A DNA stretch of 64,000 nucleotides from Mycobacterium sp. DL440 (GTDB taxonomy: Bacteria; Actinomycetota; Actinomycetes; Mycobacteriales; Mycobacteriaceae). The notes under the pieces are model-generated. The model searched no databases, had not been told where the DNA came from, and saw only the letters and a program-made list of their open reading frames with translations. The stretch is from contig NZ_CP050191.1 of assembly GCF_011745145.1 (NCBI RefSeq), positions 248,001-312,000 of the forward strand, written 5' to 3'. The position numbers and the translations under genes are program-made. The first letter of the stretch is position 1, and every line of letters starts with the position of its first letter. Below, one piece after another: positions 18,589-26,822 of the stretch.

Positions 18589-19839
18589 TTATCGGCGCGC
18601 CTCGGCCAGGGTGTCGGCGAATTGGTCAACGGCCCAGTCGAGCTCGTGGGAGGTCACCACCAGAGGCGGGGCGAATCGCAGGGTCGAGCCGTGGGTGTCT
18701 TTCACCAGCACACCGCGTTCGGCCAATGCCAGACCGAATTGCTTGCCGGTGCCGAGGTCAGGGTCGATGTCCACTCCGGCCCACAGACCCATACCCCGCA
18801 CGGCCGTCACCCCGCGCCCGGTCAGACCCCTCAGCCGTTCGTGTAGATGGGTACCGAGTTCGCTTGAGCGCAGCTGAAATTCGCCGCGACGCAACATGCC
18901 CACCACGGTGGTGCCGATGGCTGCCGCCAATGGATTGCCGCCGAAGGTGGAGCCGTGCTCGCCCGGGTGCAGCACGCCGAGGACATTGCGGTCGGCCACT
19001 ACCGCGGACAGCGGCACCACACCACCGCCCAGAGCCTTGCCGAGCAGATACACGTCGGGAACCACATCCCAGTGTTCGCACGCGAAGGTGCGGCCGGTAC
19101 GGGCCAGGCCGGACTGGATCTCGTCGGCGATCATCAGCACGTTGTTGCGGCTGCAGATGTCGCGGACCCGGGGCAGGTAGTCGGCGGGCGGGACGATGAT
19201 GCCTGCCTCACCCTGGATGGGCTCGATCAGTACCGCCGCCGTGTTCTCATCGACCGCCTCGGCCAGTGCCCGATGGTCGCCGAAGGGCACCGAGCGGAAT
19301 CCGGGTGTGTAGGGGCCGAAGCCGCGGCGCGCGGTGTCGTCGTCGGAGAAACTGATGATCGTGGTGGTACGACCATGGAAGTTGTTGTGCGCTACCACAA
19401 TATTGGAGCTGTTGGACTTCACGCCTTTTACGTCCGTGGCCCATTTGCGGGCCACCTTGATACTGCTCTCCACGGCCTCGGCGCCGCTGTTCATCGGCAG
19501 CACCATGTCTTTGCCGCACAATTCGGCCAGCGCCTCGGCGAACGGGCCGAGTCGGTCGGAGTGAAAGGCTCGGCTCACCAGGGTCAACCGGTCCAGTTGG
19601 GCGTGTGCGGCGGCCATGACCTCGGGATTGCGGTGGCCGAAGTTGACCGCCGAATAGGCGGCCAGGCAATCGAGGTAGCGGCGGCCCGTCACATCGGTGA
19701 TCCAGGCTCCTTCGGCGCTTTCGGCGACCACCGGCAGCGGTGAGTAGTTGTGGGCGACATAGCGATCGTCGAGCGCGATCGCGGCGGCAGTCTCGGGGTC
19801 CGGGGTGGCCTGGCTGTCCACACTGTCCACGATGGTCAT
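18589..19839 (-). CDS. rocD: Ornithine aminotransferase
   Basis: 416-residue class III PLP aminotransferase, converting ornithine plus 2-oxoglutarate to glutamate semialdehyde and glutamate. Family blocks: ITDVTGRRYLDCLAAYSAVN, LPMNSGAEAVESSIKVARKW, HNNFHGRTTTIISFSDD, VLIEPIQGEAGIIVPP, the IADEIQSGLARTGR Asp motif, and the PLP lysine K268 in YLLGKALGGGVVP. The ATG at 19839 overlaps the stop of the dimethylargininase gene (ATGA). It is intact here; in M. tuberculosis, as I recall, the gene is split into rocD1 and rocD2. It forms an operon with the upstream hydrolase and the downstream permease and USP. Confidence 0.92.
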   Translation of the reverse strand: MTIVDSVDSQATPDPETAAAIALDDRYVAHNYSPLPVVAESAEGAWITDVTGRRYLDCLAAYSAVNFGHRNPEVMAAAHAQLDRLTLVSRAFHSDRLGPFAEALAELCGKDMVLPMNSGAEAVESSIKVARKWATDVKGVKSNSSNIVVAHNNFHGRTTTIISFSDDDTARRGFGPYTPGFRSVPFGDHRALAEAVDENTAAVLIEPIQGEAGIIVPPADYLPRVRDICSRNNVLMIADEIQSGLARTGRTFACEHWDVVPDVYLLGKALGGGVVPLSAVVADRNVLGVLHPGEHGSTFGGNPLAAAIGTTVVGMLRRGEFQLRSSELGTHLHERLRGLTGRGVTAVRGMGLWAGVDIDPDLGTGKQFGLALAERGVLVKDTHGSTLRFAPPLVVTSHELDWAVDQFADTLAEARR

Positions 19840-20723
19840 CGATACCGCTCCAGCGTGCAGCATTTGACGGATCCGCCGCCTTTGAGGAGTTCGGACAGGT
19901 CGACGCCGATCGGCTCGAAGCCGGCCCGGCGCAGCTGGTCGGCGAATCCCGTGGCGGCGGCAGGCATCACGACGTGCCGGCCGTCGGACACCACATTGAG
20001 GCCGAGGACAAAGGCGTCGGCGGAGCCCGCTTCGATGGCGTCGCCGAACAGCTCGGTCAGACGCTTTCGGGCATCGGCGCTGAACGCCGGGGGGTAGTAG
20101 GCGATGGTCGAATCGTCGAGCACGGCCAACGCGGTGTCGAGGTGATAGAAGCGCGGGTCGACGAGTTCCAGGCTGATCACGTCCAGGCCGGTGGCGTCCG
20201 CGATCTCGGCATGGGCGCGCCGATCGGTGCGAAAACCGTATCCGGCCAACAGGATTGACCCGACGAGCAGCAGATCGCCCTGGCCCTCGTTGACATGGTC
20301 GGTGAACACCGTCCGGTAGCCGGCCGCGGTCATCCACTCGGCGTAGGCGTCCGCCTCGCCGGCGCGCTGCGGGTAGGCGAAGCGAGCCACCACGGCGGTG
20401 TCCCCGATCAGGAAACCGCCGTTGGCGGCGTAGACCATGTCGGGCAGACCGGTGCGCGGGGTCACCAGGTCGACGGTGTGGCCCAGGTCGGCGTACACCC
20501 GGCGCAGCGCGTCCCACTGCGACAGTGCGCGCGCGGTATCGACGGGGGCGGCGGTGTCCATCCAGGGGTTGATGGCGTATTCGACGGTGAAGTACTGCGG
20601 GGCGGTCATGGCGTAGTGGCGGTTGGTTGCGGTCCGCGCGGGTGGCACCGCGGTCCGTGCGGGCGCTACCGCCCCGCCCGTTTGGGGCACGGTGTCGTGC
20701 ACGACTTCGTCGAAAATCGTCAT
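19836..20723 (-). CDS. Dimethylargininase / amidinotransferase-family hydrolase (Rv2323c-like)
   Basis: 295 residues from ATG 20723. Penta-beta-propeller guanidine-modifying fold: YFTVEYAINPWMDTAAPVDT at the start, MVYAANGGFLIGDTAVVARF with the substrate-binding Asn/Gly, DPRFYHLDTALAVLDD with the catalytic His, and the C-terminal active-site cysteine in GGGSVKCCTLERYR. The family includes dimethylarginine dimethylaminohydrolase (to citrulline) and ornithine-forming relatives. Neighbours rocD, a rocE-like permease and a divergent Lrp regulator match the Rv2320c-Rv2324 arrangement in M. tuberculosis, so it feeds arginine-type substrates towards ornithine or glutamate. The N-terminal 40 residues before MTAPQYF are variable; ATG 20609 would give a shorter form. 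Confidence 0.8.
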   Translation of the reverse strand: MTIFDEVVHDTVPQTGGAVAPARTAVPPARTATNRHYAMTAPQYFTVEYAINPWMDTAAPVDTARALSQWDALRRVYADLGHTVDLVTPRTGLPDMVYAANGGFLIGDTAVVARFAYPQRAGEADAYAEWMTAAGYRTVFTDHVNEGQGDLLLVGSILLAGYGFRTDRRAHAEIADATGLDVISLELVDPRFYHLDTALAVLDDSTIAYYPPAFSADARKRLTELFGDAIEAGSADAFVLGLNVVSDGRHVVMPAAATGFADQLRRAGFEPIGVDLSELLKGGGSVKCCTLERYR

Positions 20724-20836
20724 GAATCGACGATATGAAGTGCGGCTGGCGCAATCAATCACTTCTTGTTGCGTGATATGCAGGGATATATTGCAGAAAT
20801 TGTGTATTGACAGCGGTTTGTTGTGTGGAGGTCGAT
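20724..20836. promoter_or_regulatory. Divergent control region of the roc block and Lrp gene
   Basis: This 113-bp gap between divergent genes is notably A/T-rich and holds repeated TGCAG elements (TGCA at 20779-20782 and 20792-20795, flanking GGGATATAT) and several TTG/CAA tracts. Such spaced, AT-rich half-sites suit Lrp/AsnC binding; the exact operator is not resolved. Confidence 0.4.
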
Positions 20837-21283
20837 GTGGAACGTCTGGACGAGACCGACGAGCGGATTCTGGCCGAACTCACCGAGCACGCCAGGGCGA
20901 CATTCGCCGAGATCGGGCAGCGGGTGAATCTGTCGGCGCCCGCGGTCAAGCGGCGGGTGGACCGCATGGTCGCCGACGGGGTGATCCGGGGCTTCACCAC
21001 CGTGGTCGACCGCAATGTCCTCGGCTGGAACACCGAGGCATACGTGCAGGTGTACTGCCAGGGCACCATCGCCCCGGATCAGTTGCGCGCAGCCTGGATC
21101 GACATCCCCGAGGTGGTCAGTGCAGCAACGGTAACCGGCACCGCCGACGCCATCCTGCATGTGCTGGCGCGCGACATGCGCCACCTCGAGGAGGCGCTGG
21201 AACGCATCCGATCGACGGCGCGTATCGAACGCAGTGAGAGCATCGTGGTGCTCACGAACGTCATCGAGCGGGGTCGGTCCTGA
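20837..21283 (+). CDS. Lrp/AsnC-family transcriptional regulator
   Basis: 148 residues. GTG 20837 is chosen because GGAGG (20827-20831) lies 5 nt upstream; it gives the normal Lrp N-terminus ERLDETDERILAELTEHARA. The HTH is TFAEIGQRVNLSAPAVKRRV, followed by the linker DGVIRGFTTVVDR and a C-terminal RAM domain (EAYVQVYCQGTIAPDQLR, TVTGTADAILHVLARDM). Such proteins form octamers that sense amino acids. Being divergent from the dimethylargininase-rocD-permease genes, it is very likely their activator or repressor, responding to arginine or ornithine (inference from arrangement, as with Rv2324). Confidence 0.9.
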   Translation: MERLDETDERILAELTEHARATFAEIGQRVNLSAPAVKRRVDRMVADGVIRGFTTVVDRNVLGWNTEAYVQVYCQGTIAPDQLRAAWIDIPEVVSAATVTGTADAILHVLARDMRHLEEALERIRSTARIERSESIVVLTNVIERGRS

Positions 21284-21338
21284 TGTGAGCCGGCGGCCTG
21301 CGCAAACATAGGGTGACGCACAACGCTTAACCGGGATC

Positions 21339-22541
21339 GTGTACAAACCCCACGTGACTACTTCAACGGGATCAGCGGCGGGCATCGTCATCGTCGGCGG
21401 CGGCTTGGCTGCGGCCCGGACGGCCGAACAGCTGCGCCGGTCGGAGTACGCCGGGCCCATCACCATCGTCAGCGACGAGGACCATCTGCCCTACGATCGG
21501 CCGCCGCTGTCCAAGGAAGTGCTGCGCGCCGAGACGGACGACGTCACCCTCAAGCCGGCCGAGTTCTACGCCGAGAACAACATCACGCTGCGGCTGGGCT
21601 CCGCAGCGCAGTCGGTGGACACCGCCGCCAAGACGCTGAAGCTGGCCGACGGCAGCGACGTCAACTACGACGAGCTGATCATCGCGACCGGGCTGGTGCC
21701 CAAGCGCATCCGCTCCTTCGGCGACCTGGCCGGAATCCACGTGCTGCGCAACTACGACGAGAGCATGGCGCTGCGGGAGCACGCCGGGAACGCCCGGCGC
21801 GCCGTGGTGGTCGGAGCCGGCTTCATCGGCTGCGAGGTGGCCGCGAGCCTGCGCAAGCTGGGTGTCGAGGTGGCGCTGGTGGAGCCGCAGCCGACACCGC
21901 TGGCCTCCGTGCTGGGTGAGCAGATCGGTGCGTTGGTGACCCGGTTGCATCAGGCTGAAGGCGTCGACGTGCGCTGCGGTGTCGGGGTGAGCGAAGTTCG
22001 CGGTGCCGACAAGGTCGAGCAGGTGGTGCTGGGTGACGGCACTGAGCTCGACGCTGATCTGGTGGTCGTCGGTATCGGTTCGCACCCGGCGGTCGAGTGG
22101 CTCGACGGCAGCGGTATCGAGCTCGAAAACGGCGTGGTGTGCGACGAGGTCGGCCGGTCCAGTGCCGCAGGCGTGTGGGCCATCGGCGATGTCGCGTCGT
22201 GGCGCGATCACGTGGGTGATCAAGCGCGCGTTGAGCATTGGAGCAACGTTGCCGATCAGGCGCGGGCCATGGTGCCGGCGATCCTGGGCCAGGAGGCCTC
22301 GCCCGTGGTGTCGGTGCCGTACTTCTGGAGCGATCAGTACGACGTCAAGATCCAGTGCCTGGGTGAGCCCGAGGCCGACGATGTCGTGCACGTGGTGGAG
22401 GACGACGGCCGCAAGTTCCTGGCCTACTACGAGCGCGACGGCGTCGTGGTCGGTGTGGTCGGCGGCGGCATGCCCGGCAAGGTGATGAAGGCCCGCGGCA
22501 AGATCGCCGCAGGCGCTCCCATCTCCGACGTCCTGGGCTGA
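21339..22541 (+). CDS. NAD(P)/FAD-dependent ferredoxin reductase (Rv0688-like)
   Basis: About 400 residues. FAD-binding GIVIVGGGLAAARTAEQLRR, then DRPPLSKEVLRAE, a second Rossmann motif VVVGAGFIGCEVAASLRKLG for NAD(P)H, the GVWAIGDVASWRD FAD motif, and the C-terminal reductase domain VPYFWSDQYDVKIQCLGEPE. These define the BphA4/rubredoxin-reductase type that transfers electrons from NAD(P)H to ferredoxin-like partners. Start GTG 21339 has no clear ribosome site; GTG 21354 is equally possible. In the syntenic genome it lies next to the mycofactocin SDR; here the roc block separates them. Its electron acceptor is not identifiable, but P450s need such reductases. Confidence 0.88.
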   Translation: MYKPHVTTSTGSAAGIVIVGGGLAAARTAEQLRRSEYAGPITIVSDEDHLPYDRPPLSKEVLRAETDDVTLKPAEFYAENNITLRLGSAAQSVDTAAKTLKLADGSDVNYDELIIATGLVPKRIRSFGDLAGIHVLRNYDESMALREHAGNARRAVVVGAGFIGCEVAASLRKLGVEVALVEPQPTPLASVLGEQIGALVTRLHQAEGVDVRCGVGVSEVRGADKVEQVVLGDGTELDADLVVVGIGSHPAVEWLDGSGIELENGVVCDEVGRSSAAGVWAIGDVASWRDHVGDQARVEHWSNVADQARAMVPAILGQEASPVVSVPYFWSDQYDVKIQCLGEPEADDVVHVVEDDGRKFLAYYERDGVVVGVVGGGMPGKVMKARGKIAAGAPISDVLG

Positions 22542-22550
22542 CTTTTCCTC

Positions 22551-22612
22551 GCGAGCAGACGCGCAGGTACCCGAAAACACGCGCGTTGGCGGGTACCTGC
22601 GCGTCTGCTGGC
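22551..22612. terminator. Long hairpin between convergent genes (GCGAGCAGACG type, copy 2)
   Basis: AGCAGACGCGCAGGTACCCG (22554-22573) pairs perfectly over 20 bp with CGGGTACCTGCGCGTCTGCT (22590-22609); the loop is 16 nt. The left arm is extended by GCG to the shared GCGAGCAGACG core. It fills the gap between the ferredoxin-reductase stop (22541) and the VOC-protein stop (22615), so it can terminate both. Confidence 0.7.
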
Positions 22613-22614
22613 CG

Positions 22615-23895
22615 TCAGAACTGGCCGAGGTAGAACCGGCCGCCCTGGTCGTCGGTGCACTCGGCCATCAATCCGTACGGCTGTCGTGACGGCTGCTGCA
22701 GCACGGTGCCGCCGGCCTCGCTGACCCGGGTGACTGCGGCGTCGATATCGGCGACCGTCCACATCGGCACAGTGCTGGCCCTGGCGGCGCCGCCGGCCAT
22801 CCCCGACATCGGCTGACTGCCCTGCACACCCCAGCCGTCGCTGACCCGGCCGGGTTCGAAGGTCCAGAAGAACACTCGGCTGTAGAACTCCTTGAACGCC
22901 GTCGAGTCGGGCACCTCGTAGGTGAGGTATGAAAGCTCGCCTGGCCCTGCACCATTCAGGTCTGGTCTGGGTGTACCCAGTGCGGGCAGGAACACCGCGA
23001 ATGATGCGCCGTCCGGATCGCTGGCGCCCAGCACGGTACCGAAGTCGAACTCCTGCTCATCGTCGACCTGTCCGCCGCCGGCCAGGATCGCCTGGCGGGC
23101 CCCATCCAGATCGGTGACCGCGTAGCAGCAGAACAGTGTCGCCGGACCGGCGACGGCGAAGATGCCGATGGGCTGTCGGGTGTTGGTGACCGAGTGGGTG
23201 GCGGGGTCGTAGGTCCAGCCCAACACATGGCCGTAGAAGGTCGCGGCGCGCTCGGCGTCGGGGACCCACACTGAGACGTATCCGACGTCGCCGTGCTGGA
23301 TGGGCACAGCGGCCCCGGTGACCGGCCCGGACAGCATCCAGCGATGGCCCGACGGGTCGATGATCGCGGCGTTGCGGGTGCCGTAGTTCTCGTACGGTTC
23401 CCGCTGGACGTGCGCGCCCAGTGTGCGGGCCCGCTCAAGTGTGGCGTCGGTGTCGGGGACATGCAGCATCAGGCTCACCGAGTTCGCTTGTGGTAACGGC
23501 GCTTTCAAGCCGAGCTCGGGATACTCGTCGGCCAGGTAGAACACGCCGCCGGCGACCGCGAGCTCGGCGTGGCCGATGCGGCCGTCGTCCATCACGATCG
23601 GCTCGCCGACCTGTTGGGCGCCCAGCGCGTCGATGTACCAGGCGATCGCGGCCCGGGCATCGGGCACGGCCAGGTATGCCAGCACGGCCGAGCGGGTGGG
23701 AGCTGGAGCAGCTGTGGGCTGGTTCAGCTCGGCGATAGCGGTTTCGGTTCCACTCATGTCAACTCCTTGGGTGCGGTCGGGAAGGGTGAGCGCCGATTCC
23801 AGCCGCGCGCGCAGGCGGGCTGCGAACGCCGGATCGGGGGAGACCGGTTGGTCGTCGCCGCTCAGCACGGCCAACGGATCGTGGCTGTTGATCAC
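22615..23895 (-). CDS. Multi-VOC (glyoxalase-like) domain protein coupled to an ECF sigma factor
   Basis: 426 residues. GTG 23895 is chosen because GGAGGG sits just upstream and the GTG overlaps the sigma-factor stop (GTGA); ATG 23757 would drop a plausible 46-residue N-terminal segment (DPAFAARLRARLESAL). Three vicinal-oxygen-chelate modules follow: AVLAYLAVPDARAAIAWYID to about residue 170, VGYVSVWVPDAERAATFYGH to about 290, and LTYEVPDSTAFKEFYSRVFF to the end. VOC modules bind metals or small ligands in dioxygenases, glyoxalases and resistance proteins. No activity can be assigned. Coupling to the sigma gene suggests a stress-response partner. Confidence 0.8.
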   Translation of the reverse strand: MINSHDPLAVLSGDDQPVSPDPAFAARLRARLESALTLPDRTQGVDMSGTETAIAELNQPTAAPAPTRSAVLAYLAVPDARAAIAWYIDALGAQQVGEPIVMDDGRIGHAELAVAGGVFYLADEYPELGLKAPLPQANSVSLMLHVPDTDATLERARTLGAHVQREPYENYGTRNAAIIDPSGHRWMLSGPVTGAAVPIQHGDVGYVSVWVPDAERAATFYGHVLGWTYDPATHSVTNTRQPIGIFAVAGPATLFCCYAVTDLDGARQAILAGGGQVDDEQEFDFGTVLGASDPDGASFAVFLPALGTPRPDLNGAGPGELSYLTYEVPDSTAFKEFYSRVFFWTFEPGRVSDGWGVQGSQPMSGMAGGAARASTVPMWTVADIDAAVTRVSEAGGTVLQQPSRQPYGLMAECTDDQGGRFYLGQF

Positions 23896-24407
23896 GACAT
23901 CCCTCCCTCCGGTGTGGGGTACTGGGCTCTGAAGGCCCGGCGGGCCCGGACCAGCAGGGCCTCGGTGGCATGCACCGTGCGCCCGATCAGCGCGGCGCAT
24001 TCACCCACCGAGCAGTCGTCGAGGTAGCGCAGTGCGAGCACGGTGCGGTGATGTTCGGGCAGGCGGGCCAAAACCGCTTCGGCGACAATGCGATCCAGTT
24101 CGGCGTCCCAGTTGTCGGCCGGATCCACCGGTTCGGGCAGTTCGGCTACCGGCACGGTGAAGCGGTCGTGCCGACGGCGGTAGTGGTCGGCGAGTTTGTG
24201 CCTGGCCACCCCGATCAGCCAGGGCACCGAGATCGGCGGCGGCGACGGTTTGCGGGCCGCGTCCATGGCGGCCAGGAACGTCTCCGACGTCAGGTCCTCG
24301 GCGGTTCCGCGGTCGCCGCAGCGGCGTACGAAGTAGCCGTACACCGCCGGCAGGGCCTCGTCGTAGCACCTCAGCAGCGCCCGCGAAGCGTCTGTTTCGG
24401 CGCTCAC
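23892..24407 (-). CDS. ECF-type RNA polymerase sigma factor
   Basis: 171 residues from GTG 24407; an ATG at 24476 would add 23 residues without a ribosome site. Region 2 is LLRCYDEALPAVYGYFVRRC with GDRGTAEDLTSETFLAAMDA (regions 2.1-2.2) and PWLIGVARHKLADHYRRRHD (2.3-2.4). Region 4 is LARLPEHHRTVLALRYLDDC then SVGECAALIGRTVHATEALL with the HTH, ending RARRAFRAQY. It directs RNA polymerase to a small regulon. No anti-sigma gene is adjacent; the overlapping gene encodes a VOC protein instead. Possibly autoregulated, but I found no clear ECF promoter. Confidence 0.88.
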   Translation of the reverse strand: MSAETDASRALLRCYDEALPAVYGYFVRRCGDRGTAEDLTSETFLAAMDAARKPSPPPISVPWLIGVARHKLADHYRRRHDRFTVPVAELPEPVDPADNWDAELDRIVAEAVLARLPEHHRTVLALRYLDDCSVGECAALIGRTVHATEALLVRARRAFRAQYPTPEGGMS

Positions 24408-24496
24408 ACCCTTATCGTCGCCGCCGGGCACCGAACTCCGACGGGGTTGTGTAAAGAATTTTCGCCGGAAGGTCATTTGCGCCGGTCAGCGGTTGG

Positions 24497-25102
24497 CTAC
24501 CGCGGGGCCAGGGCCTCCACGCCGGGGCGTGCCACTTCGAAGGCCCGGGCGATGGCGTCTGCCAGCGCGACGGACTCATCGGCAAGCCAGTGCTCATAGG
24601 CCGACAGCGCGACGCCGAGCATCAGCCATCCGACGGTCTGCGGCATCAGGTCGCCGGGTGTCGTGCCGATGCGGTGTGCCACGTAGGTGGCAATGACCTC
24701 ACGCCAGCCGGCATACATCGTCATCGAATATGCCTGCAGCCCCGCGGTTTCCAAGATGACACGCATGCGTCGGCGGTGTTGGGCCATCTCCTGGGCGTCG
24801 TAGGTGTTGAACGACAGCAGAGCTTGGCGCAGTGCTTCGGCCAGCGGGATCTCGGTGCTCAGTGCGTCGAGCAGGTCACGCAGGTGTTGCAGGTGGGCGT
24901 CGAAGTCTCCCCAGGGGATGGCGTTCTTGGAGGCGTAGTAGCGGAACAGTGTGCGTCGCGCGATGCCGGCGGCTTTGGCCACGTCGTCGACACTGACCTC
25001 GTCGAATCCGCGGGTGGCGAACAGCGCCAGCGCGACGTCGGTGATGTGGTCCTGCGTGGTGGACGGGCGCCGACCGACACGGGGCCCGGATGCCTGCCGC
25101 AT
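24497..25102 (-). CDS. mftR: Mycofactocin-locus TetR regulator MftR
   Basis: 201 residues from ATG 25102, preceded by GGAAGGGCGGG; ATG 25126 is a weaker alternative. TetR DNA-binding domain: [40 protein letters not shown] with the HTH, then [20 protein letters not shown]. The ligand domain is helical ([40 protein letters not shown]). It is divergent from mftA across a 105-bp control region, the standard position of MftR (Rv0691c), reported to repress mft genes and respond to long-chain acyl-CoA. That ligand is knowledge of the family, not visible here. Confidence 0.92.
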   Translation of the reverse strand: MRQASGPRVGRRPSTTQDHITDVALALFATRGFDEVSVDDVAKAAGIARRTLFRYYASKNAIPWGDFDAHLQHLRDLLDALSTEIPLAEALRQALLSFNTYDAQEMAQHRRRMRVILETAGLQAYSMTMYAGWREVIATYVAHRIGTTPGDLMPQTVGWLMLGVALSAYEHWLADESVALADAIARAFEVARPGVEALAPR

Positions 25103-25207
25103 AAACCCGCCCTTCCATTTGTGCACTCGATGCCATATTCTTGCGACTCAGGTCACAATTGTCGAGACCCACAGTTACTCCGAACAGTTGGAAGAAAGGT
25201 GCGATTC
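25103..25207. promoter_or_regulatory. mftR-mftA divergent promoter/operator region
   Basis: Contains a likely mft -10 hexamer TATTCT (25136-25141) and imperfect inverted elements TTTGTGCACT and GGTCACAATT that could be MftR half-sites. AGAAAGGTG precedes the mftA ATG. The operator limits are a guess; the divergent layout itself is clear. Confidence 0.5.
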
Positions 25208-25303
25208 ATGGATCAGAACCCGCAGGCTGAGACCGAAACCCAGCTCGCCACCGAGACGCTCGTCGAAGAGGTCTCGATCGACGGTATGTGCGGGGTTTAC
25301 TGA
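25208..25303 (+). CDS. mftA: Mycofactocin precursor peptide MftA
   Basis: 31-residue peptide, the scaffold from which mycofactocin is built. Its acidic leader (QAETETQLATETLVEEVS) ends in the invariant core IDGMCGVY. The C-terminal Val-Tyr is decarboxylated and cross-linked by MftC, then released by MftE and matured by MftD and MftF. ATG 25208 with AGAAAGGTG upstream. mftB starts 3 nt after the stop. The sequence agrees with the family at every core position. Confidence 0.97.
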   Translation: MDQNPQAETETQLATETLVEEVSIDGMCGVY

Positions 25304-25305
25304 CG

Positions 25306-25620
25306 GTGTCCACACAGGCTGCCGATACGGCCGGGCGCACCGGCGTCGTATTCGACCCGAATGTCAGCTGGCGGTTACACCACCAGGTGGCGGTGCGGCC
25401 GGAGCCGTTCGGTGCCCTGCTGTATCACTTCGGAACCCGCAAGCTGTCGTTTCTGAAGAACCGGACGGTCGTCGAGGTGGTCAACTCACTGGCTGATCAC
25501 CCCGACGCCCGGTCCGCGTGTCGCGCGGTCGGTATCGCCGACTCCGACCAAGGCCCTTACCTGCACGCGCTGAGTGTGCTGGTGTCCTCGAAGATGCTCA
25601 TCCCTGGGAATCCACAATGA
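25306..25620 (+). CDS. mftB: Mycofactocin peptide chaperone MftB
   Basis: 104 residues from GTG 25306. It is a RiPP recognition element (PqqD-like) that binds the MftA leader and presents it to MftC. Recognisable blocks are VSWRLHHQVAVRPEPFGALL, YHFGTRKLSFLKNRTVVEVV and the C-terminal LHALSVLVSSKMLIPG. Starts 3 nt after mftA and overlaps mftC as ATGA, so the three are translationally linked. Matches Rv0692 in position and size. Confidence 0.95.
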   Translation: MSTQAADTAGRTGVVFDPNVSWRLHHQVAVRPEPFGALLYHFGTRKLSFLKNRTVVEVVNSLADHPDARSACRAVGIADSDQGPYLHALSVLVSSKMLIPGNPQ

Positions 25621-26819
25621 CTTCTGTTGCGCCCGTGCGCACGCCCGTGCCAAGGCTCGTCGAGCAGTTCGAACACGGACTCGATGCCCCGATCTGCCTG
25701 ACCTGGGAGCTCACCTACGCCTGCAATTTGGCGTGCGTGCACTGCCTGTCCTCGTCGGGTAAGCGCGATCCGCGCGAGCTGTCCACCGAGCAGTGCAAAG
25801 ACATCATCGACGAGCTCGAACGCATGCAGGTGTTCTACGTGAACATCGGCGGCGGGGAACCGACTGTGCGCCCGGACTTCTGGGAACTGGTCGATTACGC
25901 AACCGAGCATCACGTCGGAGTCAAGTTCTCCACCAACGGGGTGCGCATCACGCCCGAGGTGGCCGCGAAACTCGCTGCCAGCGACTACGTCGACGTGCAG
26001 ATCTCCCTGGATGGTGCCAACGCCGAGGTCAACGACGCGGTGCGCGGTAAGGGCTCGTTCGACATGGCGGTGCGCGCGCTGGAAAACCTTGCCGCCGCGG
26101 GCTTTTCCGATGCCAAGATCTCGGTGGTGGTCACCCGCCACAACGTCGACCAGCTCGACGAGTTCAAGGCGCTCGCCGACCGCTACGGTGCCACGCTGCG
26201 GATCACCCGGCTGCGCCCGTCGGGCCGCGGCGCCGATGTCTGGGACGAGTTGCACCCCACCCCGGACCAGCAGCGCCAGCTGTACAACTGGCTGGTCGCC
26301 CGCGGTGAGCGGGTGCTGACCGGTGACTCGTTCTTCCACCTGTCGGGGCTGGGCGAGCCCGGCGCACTGGCCGGGCTGAACCTGTGCGGCGCCGGCCGGG
26401 TGGTGTGCCTGATCGACCCGGTGGGCGATGTGTACGCCTGCCCGTTCGCCATCCACGACAAGTTCCTGGCCGGAAATATTCTGGAAGACACCGGTTTTGG
26501 GGCCGGCTTTCAGAATGTGTGGCAGAACTCCCCGCTCTTCCGCGAGCTTCGGGAGCCGCAGTCGGCCGGCGCCTGCAGTGGCTGCGGGCACTACGACGCC
26601 TGCCGCGGTGGCTGCATGGCAGCCAAGTTCTTCACCGGTCTGCCGATGGACGGGCCGGATCCCGAGTGCGTCGAAGGCTGGGGCGAAACGGCCCTGGCGA
26701 CCGAGCGCGTCAAACCCAAGCCCAGCGGTGATCATTCCCGCGGTACCAAGCAGGGCCCGGTGGCACTGAAGTTGCTGACCACGCCGCCTGCCCGCATCTG
26801 TAACGAAAGTCCGGTGTAA
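25617..26819 (+). CDS. mftC: Mycofactocin radical SAM maturase MftC
   Basis: 400-residue radical SAM/SPASM protein. The [4Fe-4S] cluster binding the SAM is held by C36, C40 and C43 (CNLACVHC) after LTWELTYA. The GGEP-type motif is in YVNIGGGEPTVRPDFWELVD and the ISLDGANAEVNDAVRGKGSF barrel strand follows. The SPASM cysteines for auxiliary clusters are in CGAGRVVCLIDPVGDVYACP and CSGCGHYDACRGGCMAAKFF with a final DPEC. It decarboxylates the MftA C-terminal Tyr and forms the Val-Tyr link. Starts by ATGA overlap with mftB; mftD begins 3 nt after its stop. Confidence 0.97.
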   Translation: MTSVAPVRTPVPRLVEQFEHGLDAPICLTWELTYACNLACVHCLSSSGKRDPRELSTEQCKDIIDELERMQVFYVNIGGGEPTVRPDFWELVDYATEHHVGVKFSTNGVRITPEVAAKLAASDYVDVQISLDGANAEVNDAVRGKGSFDMAVRALENLAAAGFSDAKISVVVTRHNVDQLDEFKALADRYGATLRITRLRPSGRGADVWDELHPTPDQQRQLYNWLVARGERVLTGDSFFHLSGLGEPGALAGLNLCGAGRVVCLIDPVGDVYACPFAIHDKFLAGNILEDTGFGAGFQNVWQNSPLFRELREPQSAGACSGCGHYDACRGGCMAAKFFTGLPMDGPDPECVEGWGETALATERVKPKPSGDHSRGTKQGPVALKLLTTPPARICNESPV

Positions 26820-26822
26820 TCC

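Noticed and set aside
20807..20812. TTGACA as a -35 of the Lrp gene
   Set aside because: A matching -10 would fall on the ribosome site and start codon at 20827-20839.
23896..24000. Extending the VOC protein 5' to ATG 24000
   Set aside because: This part lies inside the sigma-factor coding sequence; the GTG at 23895 has a strong ribosome site and stop-start overlap.
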